NCBI RefSeq assembly: GCF_013870525.1
Contig: NZ_JACBXD010000004.1
Coordinates: 62,001-126,000 of the forward strand
Direction: 5' to 3'
Origin: Amycolatopsis pittospori
GTDB lineage: Bacteria; Actinomycetota; Actinomycetes; Mycobacteriales; Pseudonocardiaceae
DNA: 64,000 nt
Shown here: positions 43,520 to 52,111 of the stretch, one piece after another
Position numbering within the stretch: the stretch's first letter is position 1
Layout of the letters: each line of letters opens with the position of its first letter
Program-made: the position numbers and the translations under genes
The notes under the pieces: model-generated
The model's database searches: none
What the model saw: the letters and a program-made list of their open reading frames with translations, nothing else
What the model was told of the DNA's origin: nothing

Positions 43520-44560
43520 ATGCTGGAGGTCGTGAACACGACCACGATCGTCACAGAACTCGGGCTCGACCCGGCCGATGAGCGGCACACGGCGTTCGAC
43601 GCCGGACTCCGCGCCGGGCTCGCCCGGGTCGAAGAAGAACTCCAGGAGGTGTTGCGCAGTCCCGGCCACCCCGACCTCACCGAGGCGGCCACCCACCTCG
43701 TGCGCGCGGGCGGCAAACGGCTCCGGCCGCTGATGGCGCTGACCGGGGCGGCGTTCGGCACCGACCCGGACCGGGCGACGTCGGCCGCTGTCCTCGTCGA
43801 ACTCGTCCACGTCGCCACGCTCTACCACGACGACGTCATGGACGAGGCCCCGATGAGGCATGGCGTGACGAGTGCGAACTCCTTGTGGGGCAACAAGAAG
43901 GCCGTTCTGATCGGCGACTACGTCCTCGCCTGCGCGGCGCGGGTCGGCGCCGGGCTGGGCGACTACGCGCTGCGGCTGCAGGCGAACACGTTCGGCAGGC
44001 TCGTCCGCGGCCAGTTCCTCGAAACGACGGGGCCGTTCGAGGACTGCGGGCAACACGCGCCTTACGAACACCACATCCAGGTGATGGCCGACAAATCCGC
44101 GTCGCTGATCGCGATGGCGGCCAGACTCGGCGCGCAGGTGTCCGGCGCGGATGAGCGGATCATCGAAACATTGGGCCAGTACGGCGAGCTCATCGGCGTC
44201 GCGTTCCAGATCTCCGACGACGTTCTCGACATCGCCGCGTCCACCACGGATCTGGGCAAATCCGCCGGCACCGACCTGCGCGAGGGGATCGTCACGCTGC
44301 CGATGCTCCACGCTCTCGACGACGAGGGGTCCGGTGCCGCGAGGCTGCGCGAGATCATCGGCCACGGCCCGGTTTCCGATCCGATGCTCCTGCATGAGGC
44401 CCTCGAACTCCTGCGCGTGTCCCCCGGCGTCGACCGCGCCCTCACCGAAGCCCACGGCTATGCGGCCAAGGCCCGGGATCTCGCGCTCGGCCTTCCCGAG
44501 TGCCCGGCCAGGGCACTGCTGACCGGGCTTTCGACGTTCGTCGTGGAGCGCGGCAAATGA
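43520..44560 (+). CDS. Trans-polyprenyl diphosphate synthase
   Basis: 346 residues from ATG 43520; GTG 43532 is the alternative, with GGAGG only two bases before it, so the start is uncertain. The first Asp-rich motif DDVMD sits in YHDDVMDEAPMRHG, the second DDVLD in QISDDVLDIA. ANSLWGNKKAVLIGDYVLA and KSAGTDLREGIVTLP are typical. It condenses isopentenyl units into a quinone or other prenyl tail; chain length cannot be read reliably. No menaquinone gene is adjacent; it is divergent from the Eis-like gene. Confidence 0.9.
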   Translation: MLEVVNTTTIVTELGLDPADERHTAFDAGLRAGLARVEEELQEVLRSPGHPDLTEAATHLVRAGGKRLRPLMALTGAAFGTDPDRATSAAVLVELVHVATLYHDDVMDEAPMRHGVTSANSLWGNKKAVLIGDYVLACAARVGAGLGDYALRLQANTFGRLVRGQFLETTGPFEDCGQHAPYEHHIQVMADKSASLIAMAARLGAQVSGADERIIETLGQYGELIGVAFQISDDVLDIAASTTDLGKSAGTDLREGIVTLPMLHALDDEGSGAARLREIIGHGPVSDPMLLHEALELLRVSPGVDRALTEAHGYAAKARDLALGLPECPARALLTGLSTFVVERGK

Positions 44561-44596
44561 CCCCACGGCGTTCACCGCCGGAGTTAGAGTGACGGG

Positions 44597-44905
44597 ATGA
44601 CCGCTGAAGCCCTGGAAACCGTCGAAGGCCGCGACGTCGGCTCCGGGATCTCGATCATCCGCGAGCGGACCGACGTCGACGGTTCCGGACCGAGACTGCA
44701 CCGGCATCCGTACTGCGAAACGTTCGTGATCGTCCGCGGCCGGGCCCGGTTCACCATCGGGGACACCGAACGCGAGGGCGGCGCGGGCGAAGTCCTCGTC
44801 GTTCCCGCCGACACTCCGCACAAGTTCGCCGTGATCGGCCCGGAAACCTACGAAGCCGTCCACATCCACGAAAGCGACCACTTCGTCACCGAATGGCTCG
44901 AATAG
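44597..44905 (+). CDS. Small cupin-domain protein
   Basis: 102 residues. A single cupin barrel has motif 1 RLHRHPYCETFVIVRGRARF (His, His, Glu) and motif 2 VVPADTPHKFAVIG (His). Metal binding is therefore expected. Function is not predictable. It lies 36 bases after the polyprenyl synthase gene on the same strand. Confidence 0.85.
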   Translation: MTAEALETVEGRDVGSGISIIRERTDVDGSGPRLHRHPYCETFVIVRGRARFTIGDTEREGGAGEVLVVPADTPHKFAVIGPETYEAVHIHESDHFVTEWLE

Positions 44906-44995
44906 ATTCTGTCCGTCACTAGAAAACCCTTCCCGGGGCTAGAATCCTTCGATGTGCTCGTGGCCGGCGGGCACCCGAGCGACGGGAACGCGATC

Positions 44996-45622
44996 GTGAC
45001 CGACGTGGCGAACCGCAGCGGAGACGAGACCCGTCAGGTGGACAGATTCGATCAACGGCGCGCTCAGCTGGCCAGGTCGGCACTGGTCACCTTGTCCGAC
45101 CTCGGCTACGCGCGCACGAGCCTGCGGGAGATCGCGCAGAATTCCGAGTTCTCCCACGGGGTACTGCACTATTATTTCCGTGACAAGGTCGAGCTGATCA
45201 CCTACTGCGTCAAGCAGTACAAGACCGAATGCGTCACCCGGTACGACCGGATAGTCGAGACCGCGGAGACCGCCGAAGACCTGCGACACGCTTTCGGCTC
45301 GGCGATGGCGGCCACGCTGCGCGAAGACGCACGACTGCACCGGCTCTGGTACGACCTGCGCAATCAGAGCCTGTTCGAAAAGGTGTTCCGGGCGGACGTT
45401 CTCGACATCGACGAGACGCTGGAACTGATGATCTGGCGGATCGTGGATCGGTACGCGGACCTACTCGGCAAGCCACTGGATCTGGACCGGTCGACGGTGT
45501 ACGCGCTCTTCGACGGCCTGTTCCAGCAAGGCCTGCTGAGATACCTCGCCGGCCGGGACGGCGCGGCGAGGCATCTTCAGGATTCGGTCGAGCGGGTTCT
45601 GGCGCGGATCTTCACCACTTGA
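44996..45622 (+). CDS. TetR-family regulator
   Basis: GTG 44996 is preferred with ACGGGAA upstream; in-frame GTGs at 44954 and 44960 are possible. 208 residues. The N-terminal HTH is RRAQLARSALVTLSDLGYARTSLREIAQNSEFSHGVLHYYFRDK. The ligand-binding part is helical (FRADVLDIDETLELMIW). It overlaps the membrane-protein gene tail to tail by 11 bases; target unknown. Confidence 0.88.
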   Translation: MTDVANRSGDETRQVDRFDQRRAQLARSALVTLSDLGYARTSLREIAQNSEFSHGVLHYYFRDKVELITYCVKQYKTECVTRYDRIVETAETAEDLRHAFGSAMAATLREDARLHRLWYDLRNQSLFEKVFRADVLDIDETLELMIWRIVDRYADLLGKPLDLDRSTVYALFDGLFQQGLLRYLAGRDGAARHLQDSVERVLARIFTT

Positions 45623-46562
45623 TGGTCGGGTACCAGATGATCCCGGTCCGGCCCAGCACCCGCAGATCCCAGTACAGCAGCGTGAACGTGCCCGCGACGA
45701 GCAGCGCGGCCCCGGTCACCACGGCGATCCTGGTGGGTTTGGCGAGCATCCACCGCTGCAGGCGCCCGCCCGTCCCGTTCGTGAGGACGAGGAACAACAG
45801 CGCCATCACCAGGATGTTGCCGACGGATTGCAGCGCGAACGCGGCCGCGCCGTAGAAGACGTTGTGGCTTTCGGCCGCGCTGCGGAACATCATCCGGAAC
45901 AGCGGGAACGGGCGGCCGATCAGGAATCCGCCGATGAGGGCGCCCATCAGGACGAGCGGCGCGGGCGGGAAACGGCGTGTGAGCCCGGCGATCGGGTTGC
46001 GGACGATGCCGACGGAAGCCAGGCCCAGCACGATGAACACGACACCGATCACGCCGTAGACGATCATCGACTGGATGTTCCGCGGCGTGAGGCCGCCCGC
46101 GGTCGTGGCCGTCGAGAACTGCGGCATCCGTGTACCGACGAGCGCGACGATCACGCCGTACACCACGGAAACGGTCAGCATGCCCGCCGCTATCCAGCCC
46201 AGCGGCTTCAAGGTGTCCGAGAACTTCGGCCGCCCGCGGGTCTCTCCGCCGACCAGCGGGGCGACTGCGCCGAACGCGGCGATGTTGCACGCGGTGAAGG
46301 TTCCGGCGAGTCCCGAGACGAACGCGAACAACGTCCCGGCGAGGACACCGCCGATCGGGGTCTCTTTGGCGTTGTGGCCGAGGAGGGTGTTGGCGACGCT
46401 GTCGCCGATCACACTGTCCACAAAGGGCGCGGACCAGATCACCGTCAGCACGAAACCGGCGAGGACGGACCAGAGGACCACCCGCCACCGGTGTTCCGGA
46501 TACGGTCCGGAGCCGAGGAAGTTCGCTTGCGGGGCAACGGGAACGCGGTCGGTGACGGACAA
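45612..46562 (-). CDS. Polytopic membrane protein, possibly CcdA/DsbD-like
   Basis: 316 residues with about eight TM helices. The segment GVLAGTLFAFVSGLAGTFTACNIAAFGAV recalls the Cys-containing first repeat of CcdA/DsbD cytochrome biogenesis proteins, but only this single Cys is seen and the second repeat lacks it. Others include IQSMIVYGVIGVVFIVLGLAS and VLMGALIGGFLIGRPFPLF. Thiol transfer is therefore doubtful and a scaffold or transporter is equally possible. Confidence 0.6.
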   Translation of the reverse strand: MSVTDRVPVAPQANFLGSGPYPEHRWRVVLWSVLAGFVLTVIWSAPFVDSVIGDSVANTLLGHNAKETPIGGVLAGTLFAFVSGLAGTFTACNIAAFGAVAPLVGGETRGRPKFSDTLKPLGWIAAGMLTVSVVYGVIVALVGTRMPQFSTATTAGGLTPRNIQSMIVYGVIGVVFIVLGLASVGIVRNPIAGLTRRFPPAPLVLMGALIGGFLIGRPFPLFRMMFRSAAESHNVFYGAAAFALQSVGNILVMALLFLVLTNGTGGRLQRWMLAKPTRIAVVTGAALLVAGTFTLLYWDLRVLGRTGIIWYPTIKW

Positions 46563-46762
46563 TCGGACCTCCAGCGGCAGATGGCTTCCCCCGGGACTCG
46601 AGGCCGAGATCCCTGGTGCTCATCGTTGTTCCGCGGCAGGGGAAGCGCCACCTCCAAAGTGCCGATCCACGCTTGAGCCGAACGGTTCCGGGCAATGCCG
46701 GATTCACCGGTCCGGTGGGTGCCGCCGAGCGGGTCGATGCGCTACGGCGGCCCCGCCGAAGG

Positions 46763-47632
46763 CTAGGTGTCCACTGTGGCGCGGAAACCCGGGTACTCGC
46801 CTTCGAGCCGTTGCAGTTGCGAGGTCAGTTCACCGATGTGGACCTCGTGCTCCCGGCGCTGCGATTCGTAGCGCAGGACGATCGCGCTGTAGACCCGCAG
46901 ATCGTCCTGTTCGAGCGAACCGTCGCGGAACGCCGTCCAGAACACCAGCGCGGCGGAAACGAGCATCACGAAGGCGACCAGCACGGCCAGCAGGAACGCG
47001 AGGCTGGTCAGCCCGCTCAGCTCGCCTTCGGTGTAGACCCGGACGAACATCACCGCCGCGATCAGTCCCATCAGTACCACCGCGGCCAGCATGCTCAGCT
47101 TCGAGCCGCGCGACAGTGTGCGCCAGGTGAGCCGCCGCCGGTCGTCCTTGTTCTCCCGCTGGTCGTGCCCGAGGTGGTACAGCGCCGCCGCCGCGCCGCC
47201 GGTGGCGAGCACCGAGATCACGACGCTGATCACCAGTTGCAGCCCGAGCGGGTTCGTCCAGTCGACGTTGAACACCGAACTCGCCAGCCAGAGCATCACC
47301 GGGAAGTCGATCACCACCAGCCCGAGGAGGGTCAGCACCTTCGCCGCACGCGACACCCGGTAGTGCCGCAGGCTGCCGCGCAGTTCGTCGGTGTCGATCC
47401 GCTCGCTCAGCACCTCCGCGCGGTGTTTGGCCTCGTACACGGTCATGAACTGCCCGCGAGGCCCGATCACCGGGGTGCGCAGGACACGGTCCGCGGCGAG
47501 CTTCAGTTCGGCGATACGCGCGCCGAGCCTGCCCCGGGTTCCGGCGGCCGCCCGCTCGTAGTCGTCGTGGTAGTCCTCCGCCGCCGCCCGCTGCAGGGGC
47601 AGGCGGGGCGTGATCCGGTCCAAGCCGTCCAT
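46763..47632 (-). CDS. Membrane protein with C-terminal coiled coil
   Basis: 289 residues from ATG 47632. A hydrophilic N-terminus of about 100 residues is followed by four TM helices (LTLLGLVVIDFPVMLWLAS, LVISVVISVLATGGAAAALY, LAAVVLMGLIAAVMFVRVY, FLLAVLVAFVMLVSAALVF) and an about 50-residue helical tail (YESQRREHEVHIGELTSQLQ). No family is recognised. It lies 17 bases downstream of the OmpA-like lipoprotein gene in the same direction, suggesting a functional pair across the membrane. Confidence 0.7.
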   Translation of the reverse strand: MDGLDRITPRLPLQRAAAEDYHDDYERAAAGTRGRLGARIAELKLAADRVLRTPVIGPRGQFMTVYEAKHRAEVLSERIDTDELRGSLRHYRVSRAAKVLTLLGLVVIDFPVMLWLASSVFNVDWTNPLGLQLVISVVISVLATGGAAAALYHLGHDQRENKDDRRRLTWRTLSRGSKLSMLAAVVLMGLIAAVMFVRVYTEGELSGLTSLAFLLAVLVAFVMLVSAALVFWTAFRDGSLEQDDLRVYSAIVLRYESQRREHEVHIGELTSQLQRLEGEYPGFRATVDT

Positions 47633-47649
47633 GACGGTTCCTCCCTCTT

Positions 47650-48837
47650 TCAGTACGTGATGTCGACCCGGCGCATCTTCACGGCGACGCCTTCGTCGAA
47701 GACACCGCCGGACATCGCCGTCATGCCCGGCGCGGTCCCCCCTCCACTCGAATCGATCGGTCGGCTCACTCCGGCCGCCCTCAGCGCGCCGGCCACGGCG
47801 CCCGCTCGCGCGGCGGACAGGTCGGCCCTGCCCTGTTCGGTCGAACCCGGCGGGTCGGCCGTGAACCCGCGCACGACGACCCTCGCCGAGGGCCGGTCCT
47901 CCGACCTCGCGACGATCCTCGACGCCAGTTCGGCCAGAACCCCTTGGGCCGCGGGGGAAAGCGCGGCGGAATCGCCGGCGAACCCGAGGACGTCGTTGGA
48001 CAGCGTCGTCTTCGTCGTGCCGTCCGGCCCGCGGACCGAGACGATCCCGGGCACCGGGACCTCCGGTGTGGGGACGGTCCCGTTCGGCGGCCGCGGTTCG
48101 AGCCTGGCCTCGTCGAAGACGCATTCGGCCGCGCCCGCCGCGTGGCAGATCTCCCGCCAATACGCGATGAGCCGTTCCCTGGTCGGCAGGGCGAGCGGTG
48201 CCTGGGCGCCCGCGGTTTCGCCGATCCCGGTCATCACGAACCGCCGTCCGTCGAGCCGGGGCAGCAGGCCGCGCGTCTTCAGTTCCGCCGCCAGCGCGAC
48301 CGGTTCGAGCTGCCATCCGGTGCGCCGCAGGTCGAACCCGCCCGCGGTCGAGAGCCCGCTGCTGATCACGACGAGCGTCCCGGGTCCGGCGCCGCGTACG
48401 GCGTTGTCGATGCCCGCCAGCAGGTCGACACCGGAATGGGTGGCGGCCAGCCCGCCCACGGCTTCCGAGACCCGCCGGACGTTGGCGTCGATGAGGTTTT
48501 CGCGCTGCAACCCGTGCTCGACGGCGCCGTTGGCCCGGCGCGGAGTCAACGGAAGGGTCTGTGCGGTGTCGCCGTCGGCCGTGGTCACGATCGCGACACT
48601 GCCCTTGCCGTTCTTTCCGTCGGTGGCGTTCTGGCTGTGCGCGGCCTCCGCGAGGCGGCTTTCGATCCCCGGCGGAAGGGAAGGGCGAGGTTCGTTGGCG
48701 CTCGCGGAGGCGAGGATGACGATTCGCTCCCCGTCGCCCCCGGCCGCTCCGGCCCGGGCTCCACAGCCGCTGACCAGCGATGTCGTCAGCGCGGTGGACA
48801 GTAAGAAGATCGGTAGTGCGGCTCGCGAACACTTCAT
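47650..48837 (-). CDS. OmpA-like domain lipoprotein
   Basis: ATG 48837 with GGGGAGG upstream gives 395 residues. The lipobox region is LTTSLVSGC. The middle part is von Willebrand-like in feel (VAIVTTADGDTAQ, TLVVISSGLSTAGGFDLRR) but has no MIDAS. The C-terminal OmpA_C-like domain (VLGFAGDSAALSPAAQGVL, then VVVRGFTADPPG, RADLSAARAGAVAGALRAAGV) keeps the Arg that binds diaminopimelate. It is probably anchored outside the membrane and contacts the cell wall. Coupled with the downstream membrane-protein gene. Confidence 0.85.
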   Translation of the reverse strand: MKCSRAALPIFLLSTALTTSLVSGCGARAGAAGGDGERIVILASASANEPRPSLPPGIESRLAEAAHSQNATDGKNGKGSVAIVTTADGDTAQTLPLTPRRANGAVEHGLQRENLIDANVRRVSEAVGGLAATHSGVDLLAGIDNAVRGAGPGTLVVISSGLSTAGGFDLRRTGWQLEPVALAAELKTRGLLPRLDGRRFVMTGIGETAGAQAPLALPTRERLIAYWREICHAAGAAECVFDEARLEPRPPNGTVPTPEVPVPGIVSVRGPDGTTKTTLSNDVLGFAGDSAALSPAAQGVLAELASRIVARSEDRPSARVVVRGFTADPPGSTEQGRADLSAARAGAVAGALRAAGVSRPIDSSGGGTAPGMTAMSGGVFDEGVAVKMRRVDITY

Positions 48838-48872
48838 GGTGACCTCCCCGACTTTGAAGGCAAGCCCAGTGT

Positions 48873-49102
48873 GGCAGTTGCCGGAGCTAACCGTCAATTG
48901 CCGCCAACGAAAGACAGTTGGCAGACACGAACTTGAGATATACCCACCCAATCCCACGGTCACACTGGTTCGAATGAGTGAATGACCCCTGCAGGGAGTC
49001 GAGACCGTTCCACGAGGAGGCGGCGGTATGCTCCCCGCGACGATCCTCCGGCGTAACGGACGGCAATAGCCGTACGAGAACCCCAACCCCATGGCAACTG
49101 CC
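48873..49102. promoter_or_regulatory. Distant inverted boxes GGCAGTTGCC / GGCAACTGCC
   Basis: GGCAGTTGCC (48873-48882) and its reverse complement GGCAACTGCC (49093-49102) flank the 288-base divergent gap, close to each gene start. Related CAATTGCC and CAGTTGGCA occur between them. No gene is seen in the gap. Looping control of both genes is conceivable. Confidence 0.35.
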
Positions 49103-49125
49103 GATGAACGGAGTAATCTACCCCG

Positions 49126-50616
49126 ATGAGTGGTCCGGTACCGGGCGTGGACGGCGTCCGCAGTGCTCTGGTGAGACTGCGAACGCGTACCGGCCTGAGC
49201 GCCGAACGGTTGCGCTCCACGGAGGTCGGTGTCCGGCCGATCCTGGACCTCCCGGTCGTCCGGCAGATCGTGAACACCACCGGCAAGGACGAGCCCGAGG
49301 CCGCACTGGACGCGGTACGGCGGATCGCCGATCAGCTGCCGACCGAGGAACTCGTGATCGTCGACATGGCGCTCTCCCTCGGCCTGCTCGCGGACCGGTT
49401 CCCCGACGCCCCCGAGATCGAGACCCTGTACGCGGCCGATGTCGGTGAACGCCGCGACCGGCTCGTGGAGCTTTGGGAGCCGATCCACCGGTTACTCGGC
49501 GTGGACCTCCCCGATCGGCATCTGACCGTGCGGGCGCTCCGCTCCAGCTTGGAGACCCGCGCCATCGCCAAACTGGCGGAACTCTGCGTCAGCAGTTCCG
49601 TTCTCGACGTCGCACTCCCCGAGCCCGGCAAGACGAAGGACGCCGCGACCCGGGCGGCGACCGTGAGCGTCATCGGCTCCGCCGTCGTCGACCACATCTA
49701 CGTCGTCGACCACATCCCGTCACCGGGATCGTCGACGCCGCTCATCTCCTACGAGACCCATCCCGGCGGGAAGGGCCTCAACCACGCGGTGGCGAACGCC
49801 CGCCTCGGCATGGACGTGCACATGATCACCGCGGTCGGCGACGACCTGCCCGGCCAGATGCTGCTGGACTACATGTCCGCCGAGGGCATGCGACTGAATC
49901 TGGTCAAGATGGTGCCGAACGCCAAGACCCCGGTTGTCGGGGTGTTCATGACCCGCAACGGCGGCGCGGTCCTGATGCCGTGGATGAACGAAGGCGAGAT
50001 CCGGCTCGACCCGGCCGACTTCCACACCCACTCACTGCGCAACGTGCTTGAAGCGTCGGACGCGGTCGTCATCACCTTCGAGCAGCCCATGGGAGCCACT
50101 CGCGAGGTCCTGCGCGTGGTCAGCAGCCTCAAGAAGAAGCCGCTGATCGTGGTCCGGCCTTCTCCGCCGATCGCCAGCCCTCAGTTCCTGTACGAGCATT
50201 TCGCCGACATCGATTACCTGGTCGGCACCCAGTGGGAGCTGCGAGAGCTCCTTTCGGGCGCCACCGACGAGATCACCATGGAAGCGCTGGCTTCGAGTCT
50301 GCTGGTACTCGGCGTGCACGGCGTCTGCATCACCGAAGAATTCGGCTGCATGGTGCGGTCGGAGCATCTCAAAGCGGACGTCGCCCGCTTCCCGACCGCC
50401 CTGCGGGACACCCCTGGCGCCCGGGAGGCCTTCAGCGCCGCGCTCATCCACCGCCTGCTCCTGAAGGACCGGAAGATCGACCAGTCCGACCTCGAATGGG
50501 CGACCGCGGCCATGACCGCGGCCCAGTCGTTCGGCGGAGTCGCGGATTCGATGCCGATGGCACAGCAAGTGGACCGTGTACTCAAAGTGACTCCGGAGCA
50601 CGAGGCCCATGACTGA
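49126..50616 (+). CDS. PfkB-fold protein with N-terminal helical/wHTH-like domain
   Basis: 496 residues. Residues 1-165 are helical; RSALVRLRTRTGLSAERLRS and GVRPILDLPVVRQI resemble the wHTH heads of actinobacterial regulators (inference). Residues about 170-485 are ribokinase-like: SVIGSAVVDHIYVVD, then the PfkB-1 motif HPGGKGLNHAVANARLG. The PfkB-2 motif, normally DTTGAGDAF, reads DTPGAREAF, so the catalytic Asp is E434 and a Gly of the anion hole is Arg. Kinase activity is thus doubtful; a sugar/nucleoside-sensing regulator is possible. The 3' end overlaps the ribA-like gene by eight bases, implying tight coupling. Confidence 0.85.
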   Translation: MSGPVPGVDGVRSALVRLRTRTGLSAERLRSTEVGVRPILDLPVVRQIVNTTGKDEPEAALDAVRRIADQLPTEELVIVDMALSLGLLADRFPDAPEIETLYAADVGERRDRLVELWEPIHRLLGVDLPDRHLTVRALRSSLETRAIAKLAELCVSSSVLDVALPEPGKTKDAATRAATVSVIGSAVVDHIYVVDHIPSPGSSTPLISYETHPGGKGLNHAVANARLGMDVHMITAVGDDLPGQMLLDYMSAEGMRLNLVKMVPNAKTPVVGVFMTRNGGAVLMPWMNEGEIRLDPADFHTHSLRNVLEASDAVVITFEQPMGATREVLRVVSSLKKKPLIVVRPSPPIASPQFLYEHFADIDYLVGTQWELRELLSGATDEITMEALASSLLVLGVHGVCITEEFGCMVRSEHLKADVARFPTALRDTPGAREAFSAALIHRLLLKDRKIDQSDLEWATAAMTAAQSFGGVADSMPMAQQVDRVLKVTPEHEAHD

Positions 50617-51208
50617 ACAACTTTTCGTCGAGCACTCGCTCAGTCGAACCGGCGGCTCCGGCTTCCGGGTCCGGGTCCTCGACGACGCGCACGCGACCGG
50701 AAATCCCCCGGTGGCCGCGATCTACGGCGAACCCACGGACGACTGCCTGGTCCGGATCCATTCGCGCTGCGTCTACTCCGAGATCCTCGGTTCGGTCGAC
50801 TGTGACTGCCATGATCAGGTGGAGCAGGCGAAGAAGCTGATCATCGACGCCGGCGCCGGCGTGATCGTCTACCTGGACCAGGAGGGACGCGGCGCCGGGC
50901 TGCTCGCCAAAGCGCGCGGCTATGTCTACAGCCAGAAGCACGAGGCGGACACCTTCACCAGCTACCGCGCGCTGCATCTCCCCGACGACTCCCGTGACTA
51001 CGCGGCCGCCGCCGATCTGCTGGAGAGCCTGGGCCTGACCCGCGTGCGGCTGCTGACCAACAATCCGGAAAAGATGAAAGCCCTGGAAGACCGTGGGATC
51101 ATCGTGAAACGCGAGCCGTCGATCGTGCCGGTGAGTGAATCGGCTCGCGCGTACCTCGAGGCCAAGCGTCAGCACGGCCACCTGATCCCGAGCCTGACCG
51201 ACAGCTGA
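50609..51208 (+). CDS. GTP cyclohydrolase II (RibA-type)
   Basis: 199 residues. Zinc ligands C54, C65 and C67 (HSRCVYSEILGSVDCDC) fall at the same numbers as in E. coli RibA. GQ-type loop DQEGRGAGLLAKARGYVY keeps Tyr105, and R129 in DDSRDY is the nucleophilic Arg. All residues for opening GTP to the riboflavin/deazaflavin precursor are therefore present. There is no RibB or other riboflavin gene around it. Streptomyces has several such paralogues, some in specialised metabolism. Its coupling to the PfkB-like gene suggests a dedicated role, not housekeeping riboflavin supply. Confidence 0.9.
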   Translation: MTEQLFVEHSLSRTGGSGFRVRVLDDAHATGNPPVAAIYGEPTDDCLVRIHSRCVYSEILGSVDCDCHDQVEQAKKLIIDAGAGVIVYLDQEGRGAGLLAKARGYVYSQKHEADTFTSYRALHLPDDSRDYAAAADLLESLGLTRVRLLTNNPEKMKALEDRGIIVKREPSIVPVSESARAYLEAKRQHGHLIPSLTDS

Positions 51209-51229
51209 GTCACCGGTTCCCGGAGGACG

Positions 51230-52111
51230 ATGGACTTCGACGAGGTCGCGGACGAACTCTATGCCGGCGATCCGGCCGAGTTCGTTTCCGTGCGCAATCA
51301 GCGGGCGAAAGATGCCAAGGCTGCGGGTGACGCCGCGCTGGCCGAACGGATCCGCGCGCTCCGGAAACCGACGCTCGCGGCCACGATCCTCAACCGCCGC
51401 GCCGGTTCCGCCGAACTGGAGGAACTGGCCCGGCTCGGCGAAGACCTCCGGAAGGCTCATTCCGCGCTGGCCGGGCCGGAACTGCGCAAGCTCACCAAGC
51501 GGCGTCAGGAACTGGTCAACCAGGTCTTGCAGGACGAACGCTCGATGAGCGAGTCCGTCGCCCGTGAAGTCGAGGCGACCCTCGAAGCCGTCGTGGCCGA
51601 TCCCGAGGTGGCGGCGCTCGCGCTGGCCGGGCGGCTCAGCACCGGCGCGGACAGCGCGGGTGACCAGTGGCTGACGAGCGGATTCACGCCGCAACCGAAG
51701 CGGGAACCCGCTCCGGAGCGGGAAAAACCGGCCACCGTGTCGCATTTGGACGATCGGCGGAAGGCGAAGGAAAAGCAGAAGGCCGACGCCGCCGCGAAGG
51801 CCGATCAAGAGCGCCAAGCCAAGGCTCGCGAAGAGGCCGAACGCGAGCAGGAACGGGTGGCGGAGTTCAACCGGCTCCGGCGTGAGGCGGCCGCTCTCGC
51901 GAAGGCCTGTAAACAGGCGGAAATCGACGTCGCCCGCGCCGAACGCCGGGCCGAGAAGTCCACTGAGAAGGCGAACGAGCTGCGGCGACGGCTCGCCGAC
52001 GCGGAACTCGAGGAGGAGGCGGCGAACGGTGAGACCGCCGCCGCTCAGACCACTTTGGACGATCTGCTCGCCGAAGCGAAGCGGATCGACGAAGCCCTCG
52101 AAGAGTATTAA
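51230..52111 (+). CDS. Coiled-coil hypothetical protein
   Basis: 293 residues starting 21 bases after the ribA-like gene. The N-terminus (DELYAGDPAEFVSVRNQRAKDAKAAG, then RIRALRKPTLAATILNRRAG) is a conserved actinobacterial family head. The rest from about 180 is a long charged Ala/Glu/Lys/Arg coiled coil (ADAAAKADQERQAKAREEAE and so on). No enzymatic motif is seen. It may be third in the PfkB-RibA transcript, but such genes also occur alone. Confidence 0.75.
   Translation: MDFDEVADELYAGDPAEFVSVRNQRAKDAKAAGDAALAERIRALRKPTLAATILNRRAGSAELEELARLGEDLRKAHSALAGPELRKLTKRRQELVNQVLQDERSMSESVAREVEATLEAVVADPEVAALALAGRLSTGADSAGDQWLTSGFTPQPKREPAPEREKPATVSHLDDRRKAKEKQKADAAAKADQERQAKAREEAEREQERVAEFNRLRREAAALAKACKQAEIDVARAERRAEKSTEKANELRRRLADAELEEEAANGETAAAQTTLDDLLAEAKRIDEALEEY

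Noticed and set aside
42143..44881. 912-codon minus-strand frame joining Eis-like sequence to a long upstream part
   Set aside because: Only the last 404 codons are Eis-like. The upstream part is antisense to the polyprenyl synthase and cupin genes. ATG 43357 is the natural start.
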